Notes: a model not told the origin generated them from the letters alone. A stretch of DNA of 64,000 nucleotides from Pseudomonas cremoris (GCF_014230465.1 NZ_JAAXCY010000004.1:434001-498000), one strand, 5' to 3'. Positions 23,991-33,960 are shown, counted from the stretch's first letter. Translations and numbers: made by a program.

Positions 23991-25763
23991 CTATTGCAAG
24001 CTGCGCAGGTAGCTGCGCCAGCCGCCGAAATGGCTGATGTCCACCGCGCCCGCCAGCCCATAGGGCTCGCAGATAAAGCCGCTTTCCCACCGCCCATCCG
24101 CCAGTTGCACTTTGCCCAGGCCCAAGGGCGCCGGGATGCCGGTGAGGAAGGAGCCCAGTTCACGGCTCGGCAGTTCCCACACTTCCACTTCGATGGCCGC
24201 GCCGCCCTCGCTCACCCGCAGCATGCCGGGGCGATACGGCGGCCCACCCGCCAGGGCGAACAGTTGATAGTCGGCCGAGCTGCGGGTGCGCTCAATCAGG
24301 CGTGCCCCCCGGCGCAACAGCTGGCTGTTCAGTGCCAGCCCCTGCAGGTGCGCGCCGCACACCACCAACCGTGTGCAGTCATGGCTGGCGACAGTGGTGG
24401 GCACGCCCAGTGATGCATCGTGCTGACGCTGCAACGCATCTGCCACGCCCAACAGGTATTGGTCGGTAAACGCTCGGCCAAATACGGTCACGCCCCACGG
24501 CAGGCCGTTGTCCATCACGCCGCTGGGCACGGCGACGGCGGCGTAGTCCAGCAGGTTCATGAAGTTGGTGTAGTAGCCCAGTTCAGCATTGCGCAGCACC
24601 GGTTCGGCGTGCAGTTCTGCCAGCGTCACCGGGCGACCGATCGTGGGCGTCAGCACGCAGTCCAGCCCTTCCAGCGCGCGGTCGCACTGGGCTTTCAAGG
24701 TTTGCAGGCGGTAGTGCGCACGGAAGGTGTCGACGCCGGTGACCGCCGGTGCCTTGGCCAATACCGCACGAATCACCGGCAGCACCGCCTCGGGATCACG
24801 TTCCATCAGCTCACCGGCCACGCTGTAGCGTTCGGCCACCCACGGTCCTTCGTAGAGCAGGCGCGCCGCTTCAAGGAACGGTGACAAGTCCAGTGCCACC
24901 GGCTCACCGCCGAGGGCAATCATGCGGGCGATGGCTTGCTGGAACAGCCGCGGGCCTTGCGCGCAGCCAAAGAATTCCAGGTCCTCCGGGCGCGACACGC
25001 CAAAGCGAAAAGGCCTGGGCGCGCCAAAGGCCGACGCGTCATTCCACGCCGGGTTCTGGCGGCTGTAGGCGTCCAGCGGATCAAGCCTGGCAGTCAGCGC
25101 CAGCAACTGGCTGGCTTCCCGTGCGGTGCGGGTAAACGTGGTGACGCAATCCAATGTGCGGCATGCCGGCACCACCCCTGCGGTGGAGATCAACCCTTTG
25201 GTCGCCTTGAGCCCAACCAAATTGTTCAGCGCCGCCGGCACACGCCCGGAGCCAGCGGTGTCGGTACCCAAGGCAAAACTGGCGACACCCAGTGCGACCG
25301 CCAATGACGATCCCGCACTGGACCCGCCCGACGGATATTCCGTCAACACACTGTTGGGGCAGACGCCGTACGGCGAGCGGCTGCCATTGAGCCCGGTGGC
25401 GAACTGGTCGAGGTTGGTCTTGCCCAGCGGCACGGCGCCCAGGGCGATCAGCTGCTCGACAATCGTCGCGCTGTGCTGCGGCACGTACGCAAACGCCGGG
25501 CAGGCAGCGGTGGTGGGAATACCGGCCAGGTCAATGTTGTCCTTGATTGCAAAGGGCACGCCGTACAGCGGCAACTCTGCCGGGTCGCGACGCTCCAGAG
25601 CGGCCAGGTATGGCTCCATCTGCGCAACGCTGAGCAGGTGAATGAACAGGTGATAGTCGGGGTTCAATTGCGCGGCTTTTTCACGCAGATGCAACAGCAC
25701 TGCCCGTGGGGTGGTGTCGCCACTGAGGTAGGCATTGCGCAGGTTGTCCAGTTGCAGGTTCAT
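23991..25763 (-). CDS. atzF: Allophanate hydrolase
   Basis: The 590-residue protein has an amidase-signature domain with the Lys-Ser-Ser triad: Lys74 (FAIKDNID), Ser148 in SGGSSAGSS and nucleophile Ser172 in DTAGSGRVP. A C-terminal allophanate hydrolase domain starts near residue 470. It turns allophanate into ammonia and CO2. It is the last gene of the guanidine operon, 28 bases after the carboxylase gene. The ATG at 25763 begins MNLQLDNLR; upstream in-frame codons overlap the carboxylase end. Confidence 0.93.
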   Translation of the reverse strand: MNLQLDNLRNAYLSGDTTPRAVLLHLREKAAQLNPDYHLFIHLLSVAQMEPYLAALERRDPAELPLYGVPFAIKDNIDLAGIPTTAACPAFAYVPQHSATIVEQLIALGAVPLGKTNLDQFATGLNGSRSPYGVCPNSVLTEYPSGGSSAGSSLAVALGVASFALGTDTAGSGRVPAALNNLVGLKATKGLISTAGVVPACRTLDCVTTFTRTAREASQLLALTARLDPLDAYSRQNPAWNDASAFGAPRPFRFGVSRPEDLEFFGCAQGPRLFQQAIARMIALGGEPVALDLSPFLEAARLLYEGPWVAERYSVAGELMERDPEAVLPVIRAVLAKAPAVTGVDTFRAHYRLQTLKAQCDRALEGLDCVLTPTIGRPVTLAELHAEPVLRNAELGYYTNFMNLLDYAAVAVPSGVMDNGLPWGVTVFGRAFTDQYLLGVADALQRQHDASLGVPTTVASHDCTRLVVCGAHLQGLALNSQLLRRGARLIERTRSSADYQLFALAGGPPYRPGMLRVSEGGAAIEVEVWELPSRELGSFLTGIPAPLGLGKVQLADGRWESGFICEPYGLAGAVDISHFGGWRSYLRSLQ

Positions 25764-25791
25764 GGCTTGTCCGCCTGTCGAAATAGAAATG

Positions 25792-28700
25792 TCAGTCACG
25801 TTCCAGTACCACCACACGCTGCCCGGCACCAATGCCGCTGCCGGGTTGCACGGGGATCTCACGCACAGTGCCGGCGAACGGCGCCACCACAGGGATTTCC
25901 ATTTTCATCGACTCCAGGATCACCAGCACATCGCCCGCGGCCACTCGCTCACCGGCGGTGACCTGGACCTGCCAGAGGTTGCCGGCGATATGGCTGTCGA
26001 TGCTGTACTCATTGGTGTGCAGCGGCGTGTTCGCGCCCAGTGGCGCCGCCAGCTCCTCGCTGTCGAAATGCGCCTGGCCGCTGGCGATCCAGCGTTCGCG
26101 CTCGGCGTTGAAGGCGTGCTGCTGTTGCTCACGAAACGCGCTGATGCCCGTTGCTTCGCGCGCCAGGAAGGCCTGGTAATCGGCCAGGTTCAACTGGCTG
26201 TTCTCAATCCCCAGCTCAAATCTGCCCAAGGGGAAATCCCGACGAATCCGTAGCAACTCGTCAGCACTCACCGGATAGAACCGGATCTGGTCAAAGAACC
26301 GCAGCAACCACGGCTTGCCTTTAAACGCCGCGACTTCCCGGTAGCGATTCCACATCTGCAAGGTCCGCCCCACAAACTGGTAGCCGCCGGGGCCTTCCAT
26401 GCCGTAGACGCACAGGTACGCACCGCCAATGCCCACCGAGTTCTCGGCGGTCCAGGTGCGCGCGGGGTTGTATTTCGTGGTCACCAGGCGATGGCGCGGG
26501 TCCAGCGGCGTGGCCACCGGGGCGCCGAGGTACACATCGCCCAGGCCCATCACCAGGTAACTCGCATCGAACACTGTGTGGCGCACTTCGTCGAGGTTGG
26601 CCAGGTCGTTGATGCGGCGGATGAACTCCAGGTTGCTCGGGCACCATGGCGCGTCCTTGCGCACGGTGGTCATGTATTTCTCGATCGCCAGCTGGCACGC
26701 CGGGTCGTCCCACGACAGCGGCAAATGCACGATGCGTGAGGGCACTTGCAGGTTCTGCGTGGCGCATACGGCGGTCCACTCGTTGGCGATCAACGCCAGC
26801 AAGCCGGCCAGGGGCAGTTGTTCGGGTTGGTAGTGGATCTGCAACGAGCGAATGCCCGGCGTCAGGTCGATCACACCCGGCAGGGCACGGGCCTCCAGCG
26901 CTTGCATCAGGGCGTGGGCGCGAAAGCGCAGCACCAGGTCCAGCTCCGGCGCACCGATTTCCAGCAGCAGGTGAGTGTCACCGGCAAGGCGAGCGACCAG
27001 TTGGGTGTCGGCGCTGCCGATGTCCAGTACCACCGGCGACTCGATCACTTGAGAAGACTGGCTTGGCTCAGGCACTTGATCCCATTTCAAAGCAAGCTCC
27101 CGGGCCGTTTTGAGGCCGACCGGTGCGAAGCAGATTTTGTCGCCGGCCTTGAGCTGGCCGAGTTGCCACAAGTCCGCCTCGATCACCGTTACCGGGCACA
27201 CAAACCCGCCCAGGCTTGGCCCGTCCGGCCCGAGGATCACCGGCATGTCACCAGTGAAATCCACCGCGCCGATGGCATAGGGGTTGTCATGGATATTCGA
27301 CGGGTGCAGCCCCGCCTCACCGCCATCCGTGCGTGCCCACAACGGCTTGGGCCCGATCAACCGTACGCCGGTGCGGCTGGAGTTGAAGTGCACTTCCCAT
27401 TGAGTGGCAAAGAAGGTGTCGATGTACTCGGGCTTGAAGTATTCCGGCGCGCCGTGGGGGCCGTAGATCACCCGCAGCGTGCGCGTTTGCGGCAGCGGCT
27501 CGGCCTTCAATTGTTGCCCTGCACTCGCGTCCGTCAATGGCCGCAGATGCAACACATCGCCGGCCCGCAACGCGCGCCCGCCATGGCCGCCGAACTGGCC
27601 GAGGGTGAAGGTGCTTTTGCTGCCCAGATAGTCCGGCACCTGCAACCCGCCGCGCAGGCACAGGTAACTGCGTGCGCCGGCGCCGGCAAGGGTGCCCAGG
27701 CTCAATACCGAACCCGCCTCGATCAACAGCGCGGTATTCATCGGCACCGGTTGATCATCCAACAGCAGCGGAATGACTGCGCCGGTGACCGCCACGACCG
27801 CCGCGCAATTGAAGCGCAGCATCGGCCCACTCATGGTGATTTCCAGCGCGGCGGTACCGTCGCTGTTGCCCAGCAGGCGATTGCCCAGGCGCAGCGCACG
27901 GCTGTCCATCGGCCCTGACGGCGGCACGCCCACCGCCCAATAACCGAGGCGGCCTGGGTAGTCCTGCACGCTGGTTTGCGTGCCCGCACTCAGCACTTCG
28001 ACGGTGTCGGCGACGTAGACCAGATCTTCCAGGCAACGGGTCCATGGGCGGCCACTGGCGAAGGGCGCGGCGAGCAGGATCTGGCGCAGGTAATCGCGGT
28101 TGGTTTCCACGCCGTAGAGTTGGCTGTCGCTCAGTGCCCGGTGTAAATCCAGGCGTGCCTGCTCCCGGGTAGGCGCCCACGTGATGAGCTTGGCGATCAT
28201 CGGGTCGAAGTACGGTGGGATCTCACACCCGGCTTCTACCCAGGTATCGATGCGCAGGCCATCGGCAACCGGGAAGTCCACCTGGGTCAGCAAGCCCGGG
28301 CTGGGTTGGAAATCCCGGCCAGGGTCTTCTGCATACAAACGTGCCTGGATTGCATGGCCTTGAGGGCTTAAAACAAGCTCGCTCAACGGCGGCATTTCAC
28401 CTGCCGCCAATTGCACCATCCAGCGCACCAGGTCCACGCCCCACACTTGTTCGGTGACGCCGTGTTCCACCTGCAACCGGGTGTTCACTTCCAGGAAATA
28501 GAAGCGCCCATCGGCGCTATCAAAGATAAATTCCACGGTACCGGCGCTGCGGTAGTTCACCGCTTTGGCCAGGGTGATGGCGGCCGCGCATAACGCCTCG
28601 GCCATGCCGTCGGGCAGGTTCGGCGCCGGGGTTTCCTCGAGGACTTTCTGGTTGCGCCGTTGCACCGAGCAGTCACGCACGCCGAGAGCGATCACCTCAC

Positions 28701-29352
28701 CCGCGCCGTCGCCAAACACCTGCACTTCCAAGTGACGGGCGTGCTGGATGTACTTCTCGATAAACACGCCGGCATCGCTGAAATTGTTCTGGCCCAGGCG
28801 TTTGACCGCGTCGAAGGATTCGCTCAATTCGGTCGCATGGCGGCACACGCGCATGCCAATACCGCCACCGCCGGCGGTGCTTTTGAGCATCACCGGGTAG
28901 CCCACGCGGTCGGCGGCGAGCAGGGCGGCGTCGAGGCTGTCGAGCAGCTCGGTGCCCTCCAGCAACGGGATTTGGTGCTGCTTGGCCAAGGCGCGGGCCG
29001 TGTGCTTGAGACCGAACACGCGCAGTTGTTCGGGCGTTGGCCCGACGAAGGCGATGCCGGCGTTTTCACAGGCCTCGGCAAAGGCGGCGTTTTCCGAGAG
29101 AAAGCCATAACCCGGATGGATGGCCTTGGCACCACAGGCCTTGGCGGTGGCGAGGATTTTTTCCACCGCCAGGTAAGTGCCTGCCGCCGCGCCTTCACCG
29201 AGGCTGTAGGCTTCGTCGGCTTGCTGGATGTGCAGGCTGGCGGCATCGGCTTGCGCGTACACCGCAACGCCTTTTACGTGAAGCTTGCGCAAGGTGCGCA
29301 GGATGCGGCAGGCAATGGCGCCGCGGTTGGCGATCAAGAGTTTTTCGAACAT
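25792..29352 (-). CDS. Biotin-dependent guanidine (urea-type) carboxylase
   Basis: This 1186-residue enzyme has a biotin carboxylase half (MFEKLLIANRGAIACR at the start; ATP-grasp loop KSTAGGGGIGMR), a KipI/KipA-like carboxyltransferase part (about 460-1080) and a C-terminal biotinyl domain with the biotin lysine Lys1150 in ESMKMEI. Databases would name it urea carboxylase. The operon has a guanidine-I riboswitch and two DUF1989 partners, the arrangement of guanidine carboxylase, which makes carboxyguanidine from guanidine, bicarbonate and ATP. Substrate choice is inferred from this context. The start at 29352 is the conserved MFEKLL. Confidence 0.9.
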   Translation of the reverse strand: MFEKLLIANRGAIACRILRTLRKLHVKGVAVYAQADAASLHIQQADEAYSLGEGAAAGTYLAVEKILATAKACGAKAIHPGYGFLSENAAFAEACENAGIAFVGPTPEQLRVFGLKHTARALAKQHQIPLLEGTELLDSLDAALLAADRVGYPVMLKSTAGGGGIGMRVCRHATELSESFDAVKRLGQNNFSDAGVFIEKYIQHARHLEVQVFGDGAGEVIALGVRDCSVQRRNQKVLEETPAPNLPDGMAEALCAAAITLAKAVNYRSAGTVEFIFDSADGRFYFLEVNTRLQVEHGVTEQVWGVDLVRWMVQLAAGEMPPLSELVLSPQGHAIQARLYAEDPGRDFQPSPGLLTQVDFPVADGLRIDTWVEAGCEIPPYFDPMIAKLITWAPTREQARLDLHRALSDSQLYGVETNRDYLRQILLAAPFASGRPWTRCLEDLVYVADTVEVLSAGTQTSVQDYPGRLGYWAVGVPPSGPMDSRALRLGNRLLGNSDGTAALEITMSGPMLRFNCAAVVAVTGAVIPLLLDDQPVPMNTALLIEAGSVLSLGTLAGAGARSYLCLRGGLQVPDYLGSKSTFTLGQFGGHGGRALRAGDVLHLRPLTDASAGQQLKAEPLPQTRTLRVIYGPHGAPEYFKPEYIDTFFATQWEVHFNSSRTGVRLIGPKPLWARTDGGEAGLHPSNIHDNPYAIGAVDFTGDMPVILGPDGPSLGGFVCPVTVIEADLWQLGQLKAGDKICFAPVGLKTARELALKWDQVPEPSQSSQVIESPVVLDIGSADTQLVARLAGDTHLLLEIGAPELDLVLRFRAHALMQALEARALPGVIDLTPGIRSLQIHYQPEQLPLAGLLALIANEWTAVCATQNLQVPSRIVHLPLSWDDPACQLAIEKYMTTVRKDAPWCPSNLEFIRRINDLANLDEVRHTVFDASYLVMGLGDVYLGAPVATPLDPRHRLVTTKYNPARTWTAENSVGIGGAYLCVYGMEGPGGYQFVGRTLQMWNRYREVAAFKGKPWLLRFFDQIRFYPVSADELLRIRRDFPLGRFELGIENSQLNLADYQAFLAREATGISAFREQQQHAFNAERERWIASGQAHFDSEELAAPLGANTPLHTNEYSIDSHIAGNLWQVQVTAGERVAAGDVLVILESMKMEIPVVAPFAGTVREIPVQPGSGIGAGQRVVVLERD

Positions 29353-29440
29353 GGCAAAACCCTGCGGGCCGTCCCGCAAAGTGAAGGTGACGCTACGGTC
29401 GTCCGCAGCGCAAATTCCGAAATCAGTGGAGATCCAAAAG

Positions 29441-29527
29441 GTGGGAGCGGGCTTGCTCGCGAAAGCGGAGTTTCAGTTACAGATGCACGTGCTGACACAC
29501 CGTATTCGCGAACAAGCCCGCTCCCAC
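29441..29527. repeat. REPIN, copy 4 (inside the guanidine operon)
   Basis: Inverted pair of the REP core (GTGGGAGCGGGCTTGCTCGC; the distal arm has one change, GCGAACAAGCC). It is the only copy lying inside an operon, between the second DUF1989 gene and the carboxylase gene, which are on the same strand. As RNA it could stall decay or partly terminate. Confidence 0.88.
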
Positions 29528-29538
29528 AATTTTGAACC

Positions 29539-29610
29539 TCAGTGCTTGTTAAGGCACTGCCCGGCGCGGGATTGGCACAGGGTGAACAGCCATTGGCGCA
29601 ACCGCTTCAT
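29539..29610 (-). CDS. Possible 23-residue ORF after the second DUF1989 gene (doubtful)
   Basis: An ATG at 29610, a few bases after the upstream stop and preceded by GGAA, opens a frame MKRLRQWLFTLC...CLNKH ending at 29539. It is short and unrecognised, but its place in the operon, basic start and cysteines are worth noting. It may be chance. Confidence 0.2.
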   Translation of the reverse strand: MKRLRQWLFTLCQSRAGQCLNKH

Positions 29611-29612
29611 TT

Positions 29613-30242
<630 letters not shown>

Positions 30243-30251
30243 GGCAGCTCC

Positions 30252-30977
30252 TCAGGCGAACAGACGGTCGGTGTTGATAAAGCCGCGCTCGTTTTCCGGG
30301 CGCGAGGTGCGGCAGTGTTCGGCGACGCTTTTGTCAGCGTTCATCCAGCTCAGTTTCAGCGGTTGCGGGGCGTAATCGGGGTTCGGGTCCATCGGGTGTT
30401 GCAGGGCGGTGAGCACCACCAGGGTGTCCATCGGTGCGTAGAGTTCGATGTAGTCACCCGCCTTGGAATTGCCCGGCACAAAGTGCAGGCCACCGTCGCC
30501 ATCCACGCTGACGCGGCTGAACAGGTTGAGGGTCATCAGCAGGTCAGACAGCCCCAGGCCCCACTTGCCCAACTCCACCAGCAGGTTGTCGGTGCCGTTG
30601 CGGAAGAAGCCGTTGCGCAGTTCCTGGTAGCGCCCCTGGCCGTACTTTTCGGTGACTTCGCTGGCGCAGAGCACGCCGCCGATGCTGTCACTCCAGCCGC
30701 AGGTGTCGGCAGTGATGGCGGCCAGTACTCGGCCCATGTCGGAGTACAGGCAATGGCCGGTGGTGAGCTTGGCGGTGTGTTGGCATTTGAGGCTGTCGGG
30801 CAGGTTCAGGCGCTCGGTTTTTTCATTGGCATTGAGCAGCGTGAGGCTGACGTTGGCGCCGCCGCGCAGGTCGGTAAGGCGCAGCAGTTGCCCGCGCTTG
30901 AGCACAAACGAACGGTGGCCGCCGCCGGGCAGCATTTCTTCGGCAAACGGTGGGAACAGTTGGGTGGAATCGGTCAT
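30252..30977 (-). CDS. Carboxyguanidine deiminase subunit (urea amidolyase-associated protein 1, DUF1989)
   Basis: This 241-residue DUF1989 protein is homologous to the following one: RGQLLRLTDLRGGANVSLTL, DTCGWSDSIGGV and LNLFSRVSV match the corresponding parts. It is the UAAP1 partner of the deiminase. Its ATG overlaps the stop of the ABC ATPase gene (ATGA), tying transport and breakdown into one coupled operon. Confidence 0.88.
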   Translation of the reverse strand: MTDSTQLFPPFAEEMLPGGGHRSFVLKRGQLLRLTDLRGGANVSLTLLNANEKTERLNLPDSLKCQHTAKLTTGHCLYSDMGRVLAAITADTCGWSDSIGGVLCASEVTEKYGQGRYQELRNGFFRNGTDNLLVELGKWGLGLSDLLMTLNLFSRVSVDGDGGLHFVPGNSKAGDYIELYAPMDTLVVLTALQHPMDPNPDYAPQPLKLSWMNADKSVAEHCRTSRPENERGFINTDRLFA

Positions 30978-31738
30978 TGGGCAGTCGCTCCAAGTTCAGC
31001 GGCGAGCGCCTTGCGGCGTTCGCTGTTCAAAGGAATGTCGTAGGTGATGCGGGCGCCATAGGCACCGGGGGCGTGGGGGTCGACGCGCACCTTGTCGAAC
31101 ACCAGCAGGCGCGTGCCGAGGCTGAAGCCTTCGCTGAGGTCGTGGGTGACCATGAACACCGTCAGCCGGGTTTCGCGCCACAGCTCCAGCAGCAACTGGT
31201 GCATGTCTTTGCGAATGCCCGGGTCGAGGGCGCCGAAGGGTTCATCCAGCAGCAATACGCGGGGTTTCATGATCAAGGCCTGGGCGATGGCCAGGCGTTG
31301 CTGCATACCGCCAGAGAGCTGCGCCGGGTATTTGTCGAGGGCATGCCCGAGACCGACTTTATGCAGTAGCGCGGCAGCCTGTTCCCGGGCGTCTCGCTTG
31401 GCCTTGCCGAACAGCCGGCCCAGCAGGCGCGAGCGGGGCAATTCAAGGCCCAGCGCGACGTTGTCCAACACGCTCAAATGCGGGAACACCGAGTAACGCT
31501 GGAACACCACACCTCGGCTGGCATCCGGCTCGGCGGCAAGGGCCTGGCCATCCAACAGGATCTCACCCTTGCTCGCGGTTTCCTGGCCCAGCAGCAGGCG
31601 CAGAAAGGTGGATTTGCCGCAGCCAGAGGTGCCCACCAGCGTGCAGAACTCACCCTCGGCCACGTGCAGGTTGAGGCCTTCCAGCACCACTTGGTCGCCG
31701 TAGCGCTGCCACACATTGTTCACGCTGATAAAGCTCAT
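30974..31738 (-). CDS. ABC transporter ATP-binding protein (guanidine/urea-carboxylase operon)
   Basis: The 254-residue ATPase has Walker A GTSGCGKST, signature LSGGMQQR, Walker B VLLLDEP and a switch histidine in MVTHD. It belongs to the nitrate/sulfonate/taurine (SsuB/TauB) group. It powers uptake with the permease and binding protein of the same operon. The start at 31738 (MSFISVNN) overlaps the permease stop by four bases. Confidence 0.92.
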   Translation of the reverse strand: MSFISVNNVWQRYGDQVVLEGLNLHVAEGEFCTLVGTSGCGKSTFLRLLLGQETASKGEILLDGQALAAEPDASRGVVFQRYSVFPHLSVLDNVALGLELPRSRLLGRLFGKAKRDAREQAAALLHKVGLGHALDKYPAQLSGGMQQRLAIAQALIMKPRVLLLDEPFGALDPGIRKDMHQLLLELWRETRLTVFMVTHDLSEGFSLGTRLLVFDKVRVDPHAPGAYGARITYDIPLNSERRKALAAELGATAQ

Positions 31739-32550
31739 GCCCGCGCTCCTTCGTACCAGGGGAACGCGCGCCGGGTCAGGGCCTTGAGGCCCCAGTCCAT
31801 CAGCCAGGCGAGCAGGGTGATCCACACCACGTAGGGCAGGATCACGTCCATCGCCAGGTAGCGGCGTACCAGGAAGATCCGATAGCCCAAGCCATCAGTG
31901 GAGGCGATGGCCTCGGCGGCAATCAGGAACAACCACGCCGAACCCAGCATCAGGCGCAGTGAGATCAGCAGGCGTGGCAGCAATTGCGGCAACACCACGC
32001 GCAGCATCAAGGTCCAGGTGGACGCACCGAGGGTCTGGGCTTTTACCAGCAATTCGACGGGAATTTCCCGCGCGCGCTGTTCCAGGTCTCGCGCCAATGC
32101 CGGGGTGATGCCGATCACGATCAGCATCACCTTCGACAACTCGCCCAGGCCAAACACGATGAACAGGATCGGCAGGATCGCCAGCGGCGGCACCATCGAC
32201 AGCACTGTCAGCAGTGGCGACAGCGGCGCGCCAAACAGCGGCAAGGTCCCGGCGGCAATACCCAGGCACAAGCCGGCGAGGGCACTGATGCCCAGGCCGA
32301 TGGCCAGACGCTGCAGGCTTGACGCGGTGTCTTGCCACAGCACGTATTCACCGGTGCGGCTGTCGGCGCTGAACGCCAGGCGCTTTATGGCGTCGCCCAT
32401 TTGCACGGCGCTGGGCAGCAGCTTGTCGTTGGGGTTGGCCGCCAGGCGCTCGGCCGAGCCTACGAAGTAGGCGAACAGCAGCAACGCGAAGGGCAGCAGC
32501 ACCAACAGCAAGCGGCTGGAGCGTTCCGGGTGACGGTTGATCAGGCGCAT
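31735..32550 (-). CDS. ABC transporter permease (guanidine/urea-carboxylase operon)
   Basis: This 271-residue permease of the SsuC/TauC type has about six membrane segments and the EAA-loop region QRAREIPVELLVKAQTLGAS followed by VLPQLLPRLLISLRL. It lies between the ATPase and the binding protein genes, and probably imports guanidine or a guanidino/urea compound. Confidence 0.9.
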   Translation of the reverse strand: MRLINRHPERSSRLLLVLLPFALLLFAYFVGSAERLAANPNDKLLPSAVQMGDAIKRLAFSADSRTGEYVLWQDTASSLQRLAIGLGISALAGLCLGIAAGTLPLFGAPLSPLLTVLSMVPPLAILPILFIVFGLGELSKVMLIVIGITPALARDLEQRAREIPVELLVKAQTLGASTWTLMLRVVLPQLLPRLLISLRLMLGSAWLFLIAAEAIASTDGLGYRIFLVRRYLAMDVILPYVVWITLLAWLMDWGLKALTRRAFPWYEGARA

Positions 32551-32562
32551 GGCCGGGTCCTC

Positions 32563-33630
32563 TTACAGCTTGCCGTCGGCGGCCATCTGCACGTAGCTGG
32601 GGTCGAAATGCAGCTTGAGGTTGGCGGTGTCGCCGCTGGTCACGCCATTGGCAAAGCTCATGCCCACGGCGCTGGTGTCCTTGGCGCCTTCACCGAGCAA
32701 GCCGTGCTCAAACGAAAACTCGGCGACCTTGCGCATGGTGGTCGGCAGTTGTTTGCTGGTGGCAAACGCCAGGGCTTCCTGGGGCGTGGCGAACAGCTTG
32801 GTGGTGTCCAGTTGCGACTGGAAACCCTTGAGGTCGGTGCCGGAAGCCTTGGCCATGTGTTCCAGGGCTTCGGTGCTGGCGGCGCCTTTGGCGTTCATCA
32901 GCGCGACTGTCTCGAACCAGGCGCCGGTGAGGGCTTTGCCCAGGGCCGGGTTGTCCTTGAGGACCTGGGTGTTGACCACCATCATGTCCATGATTTCGCC
33001 AGGCACTTTGCTGGAGTCGAATACCTCGGTCACACCCGGCTTGGCCTTGATCTCGGAGAGCATCGGGTTCCAGGTGGTCACGGCCTGCACCTGGTCGGTG
33101 TTGAAAGCGGCGGCGATATCGGCGTCTGAGGTATTGACCACTTTCAGATCTTTTTCGGTGAGGTCGGCCGACTCCAGCGCGCGGGCCAGCAGGTAATGGG
33201 ATACCGAGAGTTCCACCAGGTTGACGTTCATGCCCTTGAGGTCGGCCACGGTCTTGCCGGTGCCCTTGATGACCACGCCGTCGTTGCCGTTGGAGAAGTC
33301 ACTGACCACCAGCGCAGTGCTGTCCACGCCGCCGGCGGCGGGGATGGTGAGGGCGTCCATGTTGGTCATGGTGCAGCCGTCGAACTGGCCGGCAGTGTAT
33401 TGGTTAATGGACTCGACGTAGTCATTGAGCTGCACCATGTCGATCTTGATGCCGTACTTCTTCGCCCACTTGTCGAGGATGCCTTGGCTGCCGGCGTACT
33501 CCCACGGCATCCAGCCGGCGTAAATGGTCCAGCACACACTGAAGTGGTCTTTGGGGGCGGCTTGGGTCTGGACGCTCAGCACGGCAGCAAAGGCGGCGGC
33601 GAGCAAGGCGGGTAAACGGGGTGATGGCAT
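32563..33630 (-). CDS. ABC substrate-binding protein, urea-carboxylase-operon type
   Basis: This 355-residue protein has a signal peptide (MPSPRLPALLAAAFAAVLS, cleavage after TQA) and a periplasmic binding fold like NrtA/SsuA. CWTIYAGWMPWEYAG and QFDGCTMTNMDALTIPA match the family found beside urea/guanidine carboxylases. It is the first gene of the operon, directly after the riboswitch. The start at 33630 gives a normal signal peptide; a longer frame does not. Confidence 0.9.
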   Translation of the reverse strand: MPSPRLPALLAAAFAAVLSVQTQAAPKDHFSVCWTIYAGWMPWEYAGSQGILDKWAKKYGIKIDMVQLNDYVESINQYTAGQFDGCTMTNMDALTIPAAGGVDSTALVVSDFSNGNDGVVIKGTGKTVADLKGMNVNLVELSVSHYLLARALESADLTEKDLKVVNTSDADIAAAFNTDQVQAVTTWNPMLSEIKAKPGVTEVFDSSKVPGEIMDMMVVNTQVLKDNPALGKALTGAWFETVALMNAKGAASTEALEHMAKASGTDLKGFQSQLDTTKLFATPQEALAFATSKQLPTTMRKVAEFSFEHGLLGEGAKDTSAVGMSFANGVTSGDTANLKLHFDPSYVQMAADGKL

Positions 33631-33691
33631 GGGGCTTCTCCAGTTGATCAAGGGCGAGCAGGAGCAACGCGGCACCGTGAACGGTGGCTTG

Positions 33692-33782
33692 TCTCCCGGG
33701 CTTTTATCCCGCCGTGTAACCTCAACTGGAGGTCGCCAACTCTCGGACCAGCCACTCGCTTGAAGCGAGCCGGAACCCTAGT
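33692..33782 (-). promoter_or_regulatory. Guanidine-I (ykkC) riboswitch
   Basis: Read on the minus strand, this leader contains the conserved ykkC/guanidine-I blocks in order: ACTAGGGTTCCGGCTCGC, a stem with GCTTCAAGCGAG, GGTCCGAGAG, and then ACACGGCGGGATAAAAGCCC with GGGAGA. The blocks and spacing match the class as I know it. It lies about 60 bases before the first gene of the guanidine operon and would turn the operon on when guanidine binds. Confidence 0.96.
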
Positions 33783-33840
33783 CGGCCATTGCAAATTGTG
33801 GTGCCGCGAACCTGTTATCAATCCTGCACGTGAGAGGCAT

Positions 33841-33856
33841 AGCGAGAGTCGTGCCA
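33841..33856 (-). promoter_or_regulatory. Sigma-54 (RpoN) type promoter of the guanidine operon
   Basis: On the minus strand TGGCACGACTCTCGCT fits the -24/-12 consensus TGGCACG-N4-TTGCW with one mismatch; GG and GC are ten bases apart as required. Transcription would begin near 33830, about 50 bases before the riboswitch. Confidence 0.65.
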
Positions 33857-33921
33857 AGTGGTGTCGACGCCCGGTTTTTCAGGCGGGCAGTGCAGGAGGG
33901 GAGGCTTGTGTGAGGGGCGAG

Positions 33922-33938
33922 TGCATCACGCGGGTGCG
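33922..33938. promoter_or_regulatory. NtrC-like binding site
   Basis: TGCATCACGCGGGTGCG fits TGCACC-N5-GGTGCA-type NtrC sites in spacing with two deviations. It lies about 100 bases upstream of the expected start from the sigma-54 element, the normal enhancer distance. Confidence 0.5.
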
Positions 33939-33960
33939 CGGATGCACTGCAATGAAGCGT

